A stretch of DNA of 64,000 bases, from the NCBI GenBank assembly GCA_021234155.1, contig JAJEKV010000017.1:5995901-6059900 (forward strand). The letters are read 5' to 3'. Below the pieces are notes generated by a model, which saw nothing but the letters and a program-made list of their open reading frames with translations, was not told where the DNA came from and did no database searches. Shown piece after piece: positions 54,481-64,000 of the stretch. This DNA is from Isoetes taiwanensis. Its lineage: Eukaryota > Streptophyta > Lycopodiopsida > Isoetales > Isoetaceae. The translations under genes and the position numbers were made by a program. Position 1 is the stretch's first letter; each line of letters opens with the position of its first letter.

Positions 54481-56380
54481 GTCCTAACAATAGGCAAAAA
54501 AATCAAGGCGTCTGCCCAGTCTACTTATAGGTGAGCATTCCACATACATGCATTTGAACATTTGAGCAGTTATTTTTCCACTCTGCCCATAGTTTTGATG
54601 AATTGTTATTAGCTGAAGATGGGCAGCTAAAGCAAACGACTTTCACAAATGGGTCACGCTCATGACAGTCACGCCATAGGTAATGATGCTGAAGGCATGC
54701 CATGCATCACTTTGATCACTCTCGATCTGTGGATTCTCCAGTTTCTTAGTAGCTCGCAAATACCATAGGTATTTTTTACTTTGTCTTTTGCGTTTCTGTG
54801 TCATGAATCATCTTTGAATATCTCAGTTAATTAATTGTAGGCTCCATTTTTTGAAGATTTATTTCTATGTCAAAATATTTTCACCAGAGTTCCAAATAGA
54901 TATTACCTGTTATATAGCAGATGAGAAGAATCCAATTCCAAGCATTTTGATATTATATGTTATGCATGAGAAGATTGCAGATGCTAGAGGGAAGCTGTAG
55001 AGGCATAAATAATGGATAAAGGTGATGGAGTATGATTGTGAATGCATTACACATGCATTAAATGGGGTGGTAGAATCAATCAAATCGCAGTAACGTATGG
55101 GTTGCATTATTGTGGAAGATATCTTCACTTAATATGCTTTGCACTGAACAACTTGGCAGAGAGTCCTGAGATAGATGCTTTTTGTTTTGGGGTCAAGCTT
55201 GGAATATACGGTCTATATTTCCTTGTGGATTTTGTCTCTATATTTAGAGGAGCAAGTGGCCCTTGACATATACAGGAGCTCTTTGCTTTGTTCCTTTGTC
55301 TTCCCTAAGGCATTGCCTTCGTATTGCCACTGCTGCAGATAGAATCAGAGTCATTGCTCTCCAAAGTGGAGAGATTTCAGAGAGAGTTGCAATCTGAAAC
55401 CTTTTTTTATGACCGGGCTTATATATTTGATCATTGATTTGTCAAGACAATTCAAATCGCTATAGAAAATGTTATGTGCAACTGTTGTAAAGCAAATCTT
55501 ATGACGTGTATATAAGCATTCCCTTTAGTGCATGCATTCCTAACAACAATTTTTATAATATTCTGCAGTGTTAGTGTTAGCATTCAACTGAGTTCTCACA
55601 TCATAAACTTTTAATGCTTGTCAAAGGTAATAATCGTGGGAATCTGAAAAGTACCTTTACGGTAGCAATGTTGTGCCTTTTATGGCATGACATTCCTTTC
55701 AGCATAACATGCAATGTAAAGTCCTTTTACCCACGAAAGTGGTTTAGCCATACCCCTAGAACCACATTATAGTTCTTATTGAAGATCGAGAAGAAGCTGT
55801 CCACCTCCCATGTCGTTTGGTGGCTGGCTGGCTGGCAACCATGAGAGCTTGTGTTCTCAAGTCTCCATATGTTGCCATAGTAGTGCAACGTACTGTAAAC
55901 CATATGATCAGGTACTAAAAGAGGAAAATTAGGTTATAACATATTTTCATAACGATGGAGACTAGTCCAAGTGGCTGGTAATGGGTTTTCTTTGCTGACA
56001 AGTCTGTAATGGGCTGGAAGAAAATTTATTTTGAACAAAACCTTGTCATCAAGCATAAGTAGCCAACACTCGGCATAAAAAAGATATGGTTATCTAAATG
56101 AAACGCACAATTTTATTATTTCTCTTCAATAATTTCCATTTTCCAACCTTAAGCATGCTATTGCTTGATAATTTTGTATGCAGGGCTCAAATGTGAGTCA
56201 CATACTATACGACTCTATGCAACCCAATAGTTGGGGGTTTTTAAACCAATCACGATGTGCTTCAATTGAAGTTGCTTCTTGTGGTATCAAGAACATGAAC
56301 AAAGGTGGGATGAGCGTGCACAAAGCTTGAATAATTATTCCAAGATAGAGGTTTTCAAAATTGTGGGAACTTATACCAAA
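54481..56380. other. Non-coding stretch
   Basis: No gene was recognised. Short frames such as 55042-55266 resemble nothing known. Confidence 0.4.
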
Positions 56381-56399
56381 AGCTCATGCCAATGTTGCA

Positions 56400-57014
56400 C
56401 CACTAAATGAACTCATAGTTGCTCCAAAGTTGTTTATAGACATGAGGAGGGCAAATAAAGTACCCTCAATTGTTGGTGGGCAAGCTGCCCAGATAGTACC
56501 AAAAATGGCATGAACTTGCACAATATGTATCAGAAATATTAGTAGCCAAAATCTTGCATAGGCACGGGCTAGCCGCTGTAAAAATACATAACACATACTT
56601 GAACTGATGGATAGCATCGCCGAGAGCTGAAGTTCCCAATATAAATGCTTTATCAGAGATGCCGAGTCCAAGATTCCATCTTAAGACAAGGATAAGGTTT
56701 ATGAGGGTCAATATAGCAAGAGAAATATGGACCCACCTGCAAAAATGTAAAACTTTGTTGGAAAGAGGGTAATAATATAGTAGATTTTATAGCACATACT
56801 CAAATCATGTACATACCTAAATACTTTTCTCAAAGATGCCTGCTTTAGATGTCGATTATATAGAGAAGTTCCAATCATCAGCCCCAACCACCCAGTTACA
56901 CGTGGTGTCCCCAAGAACGAAGCATCTAATTGCAGGTGATTTGTTTCATAGTAGAACATAATTGTTGAAAGATTTGGAATCGATATCTGTGATAATAAAA
57001 ACCATAGCATTGGC
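56400..57014 (-). pseudogene. Folate-biopterin transporter (FBT/BT1) relic
   Basis: Three consecutive C-terminal exons of a major-facilitator-like folate-biopterin transporter can be read. 56817-57014: LWFLLSQISIPNLSTIMFYY, FLGTPRVTGWLGLMIGTSLY, NRHLKQASLRKVF. 56599-56736: WVHISLAILTLINLILVLRW, DKAFILGTSALGDAIHQFK. About 56400-56530: MPFLVLSGQ then CPPTIEGTLFALLMSINNFG. The first two join in phase. In the third, one base is missing between SGQL and CPP (near 56485), and a stop follows ATLA. The upstream half of the gene is absent, so this is a truncated, frameshifted copy. Plant FBTs sit in plastid or tonoplast membranes. Confidence 0.8.
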
Positions 57015-57019
57015 CTGCC

Positions 57020-57520
57020 AATGGGTTCCATTATAATTTGTCAGTACAGTATAAGCCCACCATAATCTAATCTTCGCAGGGTTATGTAGGCGCTTAGGAC
57101 GATGTTGAGCATCGCTAATTCAAGCTCATAAGGGCTCGCTACTTTCAAACATTTCGGCAGAGATAGCACCCCATTTCTTTTCATATAATTTAGCACTCTC
57201 TTTGTCTCCCCACGGTTATTGAATGAGAAATACTTCATGACTTGATATTTTTCAACCTCTTTTTTGCTGGCATGAACATTGTGTCATTTAGAATTTGTAA
57301 ACATGAGTTAGCCATATTGCATTTTTTATTTCCAGTGAAGCTTGCTTACTACCACATGTAGGTAATAACCTATGATATATTGATGCCATATCCAATATGG
57401 CAGGTTTGATGCGCATAAGCCCCGGTGGCTTTGATGACGTGGGCTTTATATGTTATAGATCCCAAGAGGTAACAACTTGGTTGTAGTGCATTCGTGTATA
57501 TAAACAGAGAAGATAGAATG
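57020..57520. other. Non-coding stretch
   Basis: Upstream of the transporter relic; the minus frame 57041-57238 (MKYFSFNNRGETKRV...) does not resemble the missing N-terminal half of the transporter. Confidence 0.4.
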
Positions 57521-57732
57521 CTATCTGAGCCTGAACATGATAACTTTATCAATTTATCTAGTGCATTTGTGTGAATGTAGAATTTTCTTTTGGTTGAATT
57601 TATGAAGTATTTCTAGTACGTTAATGCTATCTGAGCTTGAACATGATAACTTTATCAATTTATCTAGTGCATTTGTATGAATGCAGAATTTTCTTTTGGT
57701 TGAATTTATGAAGTATTTCTAGTACGTTAATG
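57521..57732 (+). repeat. Tandem duplication, ~106-bp unit
   Basis: Two neighbouring copies starting GCTATCTGAGCYTGAACATG and ending TTTCTAGTACGTTAAT, differing at about four positions. Very recent. Confidence 0.9.
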
Positions 57733-58017
57733 AGCATTTTACCTCTTCTATTTATCATCTAGCATGTGTTTCATAACAATCATCTCCTATTCAGAAGTAG
57801 TTGTTGAAATATTATATAGGAAAAGTTGGGTGACTGGTTTTTGCATTGATTGAGTGTTATATAATTATATAAACCGGCATAAATGTACTGACCAGCATAC
57901 ATGGAGGCAAAGAAACCTTTACATCATGTTTGGCGACTCATATGAATCATATGAATCGATTTTTAAAAAGTTGACTCATTATACTATCAAGGCTGAAAGC
58001 CGTTTTGGAGGTAAGCA

Positions 58018-58080
58018 TTTTTTGGGTTGACCCTAGGGTGGCAAAGCCTCGCTTATGTGGGTTTGTGGCAATTCAAATCA
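58018..58080. repeat. Dispersed repeat family, copy 3
   Basis: TTTTTTGGGTTGACCCTAGG then GTGGCAAAGCCTCGC, then TTATGTGGGTTTGTGGCA. The palindrome part is absent. Confidence 0.65.
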
Positions 58081-58265
58081 AGCATTAACTACCTGAAATA
58101 AAACCATTAAAACAAAGCAAGCATAAACAAAACATCCATAATCATCACCTACGTAACAACCTCATCAAGGCTACACAACGCAACGTACATTCACTGGTCC
58201 AAAGTTAAAACATAGAAATTCCACCGGACCCCCTGCATCAATACTCATATATGGTTATCTTTCCC

Positions 58266-58310
58266 TTGGGGGGGGGGGAGGGGGGGAGGGAGAGAGGGAG
58301 GGAGTGATCT
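58266..58310. repeat. G-rich tract
   Basis: A run of ten or so G followed by GGGGGGAGGGAGAGAGGGAGG. Potential G-quadruplex. Confidence 0.85.
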
Positions 58311-58476
58311 TCATTTAGCTATGGAGACAGGGATTCTTGGTATGTGCATTGCATAGATCTTGCATTTCGAGTCTGGAATCATTGGGTTTTACTTTTTCTT
58401 GCGAGGTTTGTAGTCAGGCTATGAATTATGAATTGGGCATGGAAATAGCATTCCACTGACATGTTTGAGTCCAGTT

Positions 58477-58560
58477 TTTTGGGTTGCCCCTAAGGAGAAA
58501 AACCTCATCCATGTGGGTTTGTGGCAGATTCCAAGTATATGTCAGTATATGCTCGAAAAC
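58477..58560. repeat. Dispersed repeat family, copy 4
   Basis: TTTTTTGGGTTGCCCCTAAG then GAGAAAAACCTCATCC, then ATGTGGGTTTGTGGCAGATT and AGTATATGTCAGTATATGCT, a decayed palindrome. Confidence 0.65.
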
Positions 58561-58633
58561 ATGACTTTGAAGTGTGATTTAAGCCATTTCACTCTCGGGT
58601 CACGGAGGGCAACCCTCCGTGCGCAACACCTTG

Positions 58634-58840
58634 TTTTTTCAATGGTCAACAACCAATGGCTCACAACAAAAGCCCTTTTTTGTGCGTGTGGTGCATAATA
58701 GGCACATAAAGGGCCATTGATTTTAGCCTTTTTTTTCCAATGGTCAACAACCAATGGCTCACAACAAAAGCCCCTTTTTTTGTGTGTGTGGTGCATAATG
58801 GGCACATGAAGGGCTTGAAGGGCGCATGTAGTGCAGTTTC
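58634..58840 (+). repeat. Tandem duplication, ~103-bp unit
   Basis: Two copies of CAATGGTCAACAACCAATGG then CTCACAACAAAAGCCC, a T-run, GTGTGGTGCATAATRGGCAC and AAGGGC. Differences are mainly T-run and GT-run length. Confidence 0.9.
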
Positions 58841-58849
58841 CCCGCTGGC

Positions 58850-60880
58850 AACACATTTCTTATCATAACTTTTGATCCAGAGCTCTGTTTGAGATGATTT
58901 TTATTGCGTTGGAAAGCTCTCTCCGAGACCTTTTTGATAGTGTATGATATGGATATGTTTCGTTAAGTTATCTATGCTAAAACAGCAATTTTTCGGCGGG
59001 TTTGGTAAGCTTTCACATCCTACCAGCTGATTAATACAGGATTGCGCTATTGGATATTGTTTTATGGCTCATTCCGAATGAAGCTTGCAAAAAATTACTA
59101 TGCATTTTTAGATTTTGAGGCAGTTATTAAGCAAATTCCAAGGCTTCTAGATCCTTGTGCTAACAAGCAGGAAAGTTTCCCACTTTGGTTTCTCACTACA
59201 AGAATCCATGGAGGCCAAAGGCTGCTGTTAAATTCCAGTTGAAAAATGTTTGTGTATGTGTGTTGCAAACTTTATGACTTTCAGAATAATGGGATCAATC
59301 TGCTCTATCTTTATGGTAACTTTTACTTATGTTCTATTTGTTTTATTGTGATCAAAGCTACAGGTGATGAAAGCCTCAAATAAATTCTAGTTTTTTTTCT
59401 GGTTTGAATTCTAAAATTTTTGTCACACCCGGGGGGGGAGGGTGACGTCCCTAAGGCCCCGAAGGGGCCAAAAAATTTTTTTTGCAACACAAACCATTAA
59501 CATCCAACATATAAAAATTAAATCCCCCAACACATAACAACTAACACATAACAACCATTGACATTAACAACCAACATATAACTACCATTGACATTAACTA
59601 ACACAACCATTGGGTCCTGCACATTTAAATTAAAATCCCTCTTAAACCCCCTCTGGTTTGGGTGCATATTCACACGGGAGGTGACTCCGGGCAACGAGGG
59701 TTGTTGGATAGGCATATTCACCCCTTATTCCTTAATCTACACCGTACGTAAAGTTCCTCATTTGTGGGGCTGGCATCGATTGTTCTTGATACAAAGCAGA
59801 GAGGATGCAGACCATGAGTAGTTGGATATGGGTTTTAAGGGTAATAGATTTGGTCGAGAGGTCGGGCGTGACATCCAATGTATGTTTTGAAGTTCTAGGT
59901 CTATAGTCTCTGTTATATCAGCTGGTGTCTTTCCACGAGTCGACGTTTTATGTGACTAGCATTTTTTTTTTTGGAGGGATGCCTCAATGCTGTGGTGTTC
60001 AGTTTTATGTTCTTTTAAAGCCAATGTGATACCAAACAAAGATACAGAATGCTAGAAAGGATCGCTATTTCTGAAACACTTGGGTCTATCTTTAAATACA
60101 CAAATGGTCGTAAAAAAGGTCGGCCTTGTAATCTGCTTCTGGATAAGACATCATGGTATTTCTATAAAAGTTAGAATGATTTGAAGTGCACTCTTCATGG
60201 AATGAATGCAATGCTTTGCACAAGGCCCTTGCAACTGTGCAAGTTTATCGTTCTGGTTTTCAACTGTAAATTCTTGTATGCTGGGTATGTTGAGCGCTGA
60301 TTTATCTTTCATTGAATAAAAAGGAATTCAATGCTTTGACTATGATTTTTTCAGACTAGAACAGTTGGTGATAACAATTTAGGTGGCGTTGAACTGAGCC
60401 ATTTGTGATTTGCTTGCGAAGATTTCTATTTGGTCCAACTTCTTAACAGGTTTGTTCATGGCTCTACAACAATGTTGGTTGCATTGCATCTTTGCTTCAG
60501 AAGTTTCGGCCTTTTAGATATAATGCACTTTCCTTCAGTCAAGCGTATAGTGAGTTGTGCTAAGCCTAAATTTGGGAATGAAATGTAGGCCTAGAAGAAG
60601 GTGAATAGCCTAAGAGGGCCAACAAATTTGCAGATCAGTTACAGTGTATTTGGGGTGCGAAAACAGGTAAATTTTCTTCACAACTGAACATGAAAAGTGT
60701 GTACCTTTTGCTAGGGACTTGGCATGTGTTTGTAGTTCAACCAAAGAGCTTCTGCATCATTTTCAGATCTTAGAAATGTCTGATGTAGAAAAGCTTCAAA
60801 CAAGAGTATATTCATGGGAGCACACTTTGGTGATTCTGATTGCCTCCAGTTGATGATGCAGATCGATCCGACGGATCGCG
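58850..60880. other. Non-coding stretch
   Basis: No gene. A CAAC/AACCAYTGACATTAAC short tandem repeat lies at 59525-59610, and a G-run (GGGGGGGGAGGG) near 59430. Confidence 0.4.
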
Positions 60881-60889
60881 ATTCTCGAG

Positions 60890-61290
60890 CCAGACGAGCA
60901 TGCAAGAGTTGCATGCGTTGCCTGCATGCATTGCATGCATTTCGGGCCTCTCATCCGGTTAGGGGATCGCTATTTCTTCACGCATTATTCCGGCTTCTCA
61001 TGGCGCTTTCTCAGCCCCCGGTGTTGTTTCGGTTATGTTCTATGCTCTCATGCAGGAGGGGCTTCCTCTTGCATGGGTTGACCTTTCGTGGCATTTCCTA
61101 TCATTCTTGTTTCTCTTCGACCTGACCTTTCCTGGCGTATCCCTTCCTGGCGTTTCTTATCGTTCTCGGTTCTCTTCTACCTTGGCCTGCGTTGACCTTT
61201 CCTGGCGCATCCCTTCCTGGCGTTTCCTATCTTTCTCGTATCTCTTCCTATCCTTCTCGTCTCGCTTCTACCTCGGCATTCCTCCACTAT
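60890..61290 (+). repeat. GC-rich island with degenerate tandem repeats
   Basis: At 60897-60945 TGCATGC/GCATGC strings cluster. At about 61077-61270 a unit with TTGACCTTTCSTGGCRTWTC, CCTTCCTGGCGTTTC and CTATCNTTCTCG repeats four to five times. Plus frames through it (60814-61125, 61035-61304, 61192-61494) are open because of the repeat and probably are not genes. Confidence 0.7.
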
Positions 61291-61299
61291 GGGGCAATT

Positions 61300-63580
61300 C
61301 TTGAGCCTTCATCTCGGATCGACGGGAAGTTCTCTTCTTTCGGGCGTTGTTGTGTCATGCGAGTCGCAGCTCGAGAATTAGTAAACTCTGAAGCGACAAA
61401 AATTATACAATGTTTTGGTACGAATGTCCTAGATATTATGAAGGAGTTGGGGCGTGTCTTTTGGGGTTTCTATATTTCATGCATAGCTTCCTAACTGCCC
61501 TGCAGATTGTAGTTTTGCATTGTAATTTCACGATTGCCTTTTGCCACAGAGGATATAGGATGGTTTTTGGGGAGCTCCAGTTTCTGTTATATGCACAAAG
61601 CAAATCAATTGGTTTATGCTTTGTCTCAAAGCTTAGCTTCTGTGCTTATTTCTAAACGTTTTTTTTTTTTTCTGGGGCTACTTTGTAAGCATAAAGTTTC
61701 TTTATGTCCATGTTTTCAATACCTTTCTGGCTCTTTTTGAAGCTTATTCTAGAACTCTTAGTTTGTCCTTTCCTTACACATTTTGGCACTTGATGTTTGT
61801 AGGAGCAGTTATTTGCAGAAGCCCCATCCATAGCTTTACATAACCAAGAGGTAAGTATTCCAACTTTTTTCTTACATGTCTTTCACTAAATGCAATGCAC
61901 GTGCACGTAGCAATTCTGCAAGACCACCTCCAAAAACCTGAACCAAATAAAAAATAACAAATCCAGTCAGACCTCTACCTAAATACCAATTAATTACAAA
62001 ATGAGAAACACCTTAGAAATAAAAATTTAATTTGCAGTTAAACTCTACTCACCTATTGCTCAGTGTAAGGTTGAGGCAGTCTGCAGACATTGAACTTTCT
62101 TCGGAATTGCAAAAAATGACCTGCAAAAAGTACAAAAATGATACTCAGATTTAGAATTCGGAAGCAAAGACAACAACTTTTATTGTTCCCTTCTAAAGCT
62201 AAAGAAAAATAGGTTGTGCATGTTTAATAATAGCAAAATATATTTAACTTTATAAAAATATCATTGAAGAGATAAAGGGAATCAAGCCAGATAAAAGTAG
62301 AGATCACCAACAAACAATTGATTTGTACAAACAATTTTTCCATGCATTAATTAATAGAAGCATAGAGGACATATCTACAACGAAGGCACTCGACAAAGAT
62401 GGAAATAGCAACTTGTTTCGCTTCACATTGGCAGCCATGCTCAATCTAACAGGTTTGGTTCTTATTCTGTATATTGAATAAATTGAATGACCATTCAGAT
62501 TATGTCAAACTGAGCAATACACATGCAATAGCACACATGACAACCTTACTCTCAACCTAGCTTTACCTTATATCTACTCGAGTAAAATGCAAAAGCTTGG
62601 AAGGCAGTGTAAGTACATTCACCTTCTCTGACAAATGCTTTTTTGTTTTCCTAACCACCAATCCATATCAATATGGGATCATTCAATATCTGAGAAAGCC
62701 ATCTCATGCGGAACCATCTACACAAATATTGAGCTCCACAAATTTGTGCAAAACACAAGATGAAGCATAAGATGGAACAAAAATTGAAGTGAAATACAAT
62801 TATGATGTGCAGACTATGTCTCAAGCTTTGAAAGCAGCAAAGAAAGAAATAGCAATGTCATTGCTTAAATATTCGCCCAGGTCCTCCTATTTGCAAGCAC
62901 GACAGAAGGTCTTCAACCATATGAACCTTCCCAAGAAGGTCTTCTTCCATACATGATTACCGGCATTTCACAATTGCAGACCTGAGACTACTTGAGACTA
63001 CCTCATTCTAAAATAATCCCATTGGAAAAGCTACAAGGAGAATCTTGACATTAAGACACCAATGATGAAGCTATTTTTTAACAACAAAAGTAGGATTTGC
63101 AACTAAAACTCTTCATAGATGTGAACTTGGACTTCAAATGGTTTTCTGCACTATGTTAGCAATGTTGTTACTCGGTGCTTTAAAACATTTATGCATTACA
63201 TAGTGGCATGCTCCAGCCAGTTAACTTCATCAGAAGTCTGCAACTATGCCCTCAAACCAGCAGGATTATACTATGATGCAATGGAGCTTGCAAAATATCC
63301 ATAATTGAATTAGCTAGTCTCTAGTACTACTGTAACACAATGGCAGAGGTAGCTGGCTTTCATCTCCATTCAATCTACCAATTCCATGATCAAATGTCTC
63401 TATTGCTCTCACAATGGGTAACTATCTGCCACTAAGACCATCTCTTGGTGACTGTCACCAGAGCTGGCACAACTCAAACAAAAACCATGGCCTATTTTTC
63501 AATATGGCTCTATGGGCATGCAAATCAGACAGTAATTAATATGTCTACAACTCGGGCATCGTGGAGAGATTAGACACATT
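61300..63580. other. Non-coding stretch
   Basis: No domain, RNA gene or element was recognised on either strand. Confidence 0.4.
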
Positions 63581-63581
63581 C

Positions 63582-63682
63582 AAAATGTAGGAGAATAAAC
63601 CCTCTCTTACATTCGCTTCAGCTCTTCTGTTTAAAAATGTAAGAGAATAAACCCTCCCTTACATTCGCTTCAGCTCTTCCTT
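63582..63682. repeat. Tandem duplication, ~50-bp unit with small hairpin
   Basis: Two copies of AAAATGTARGAGAATAAACC then CTCYCTTACATTCGCTTCAG and CTCTTC. Within each, AATGTAAGAG pairs loosely with CCCTTACATT. Confidence 0.85.
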
Positions 63683-64000
63683 TGCTCTGGCTCAAGTATC
63701 CAATGGAAGATGGCCATTCAAGAATTTAGAAGACGCCATTATCTTTGTACAGCAGCAGAGAGCAACATTTCCTCTGGGTTTTTTTCCTTCCTTGTAACTG
63801 TCTAACTATCATGCATCATAGGCATCGTAAAGATGACAATGTTGAGAAGCCTGAATGCATATTAAAAGATGTAGTTTCTTTAAATGTAGACCAAGTTTTT
63901 AAACATCATGTTTACCTTCTATTCTATTCTTTAAATAAACAAAAACATATTTTCTCTTTCCCTCTTATAGAACAAACTTACCTCTTTCCATGAATGTGAA

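Noticed and set aside
60814-61494. Three overlapping plus-strand ORFs
   Set aside because: They run through degenerate tandem repeats and have no domain.
1-64000. Organelle DNA or rDNA insertion
   Set aside because: No chloroplast, mitochondrial or rRNA sequence was recognised by eye; the tRNA-Ala is of the nuclear type.

Overview
This window looks like nuclear DNA of a land plant. Supporting evidence: an intact gene of 17 exons whose product matches plant SCD2 (a coiled-coil trafficking and cytokinesis protein), pieces of plant-type PPR genes, a plant-type nuclear tRNA-Ala(AGC), many introns, and dense transposon debris. The repeat load and unfamiliar element families would fit a large-genome non-seed plant such as a fern, but that is an inference and the species is not identified.

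Layout. 0-3.3 kb: degenerate minus-strand ORFs with a TATA-like box and, upstream of it, a tandem array of short hairpin units. 3.3-10 kb: AT-rich DNA with one relic gene, a GIY-YIG nuclease at 7.37-7.76 kb with two in-frame stops. 10.6-13.9 kb: exon-like pieces of unidentified minus-strand genes and a PPR E-domain relic. 14-25 kb: mostly non-coding, with a P-class PPR pseudogene (18.2-18.8 kb) and a broken LINE (21-22.9 kb). 25.8-27.7 kb: a broken mobile-element gene with all three motifs of an HUH (Rep-like) endonuclease, then a second ORF and a 3' hairpin. This is the most unusual system here and is best compared with Replitron-type elements. 28.9-37.7 kb: the SCD2 gene on the minus strand. 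One of its introns carries an LTR-type insertion with a tRNA-Met-like primer-binding site and an unidentified coding-like interior. 38.2-39.1 kb: two MITEs lie almost end to end in front of SCD2. The second, a 447-bp near-palindrome, has a perfect 9-bp target duplication.

41.8-46.5 kb: a second minus-strand gene whose first two exons mirror SCD2 exon 1, its phase-0 junction and the VTR start of exon 2. It looks like a diverged SCD2 relative. Its large intron carries a Myb/SANT-like transposon relic and a LINE RT fragment. 47.9-49.1 kb: a long perfect hairpin and a PLS-class PPR relic. 49.2-50.75 kb: a good tRNA-Ala(AGC) gene plus at least four decayed or truncated copies with shared flanks, resembling a local SINE-like amplification. 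51-59 kb: scattered copies of an unnamed repeat family, a plus-strand multi-exon gene of unknown product with phase-compatible exons (53.2-54.1 kb), and a minus-strand folate-biopterin transporter relic with a frameshift (56.4-57.0 kb). 59-64 kb: tandem repeats and no recognisable gene.

The genes do not form a pathway. SCD2 and tRNA-Ala are the only ones that look confidently functional; most of the rest is mobile-element or pseudogene material. Exon boundaries were read by eye from splice signals, phase continuity and protein resemblance, without transcript data or a database search.
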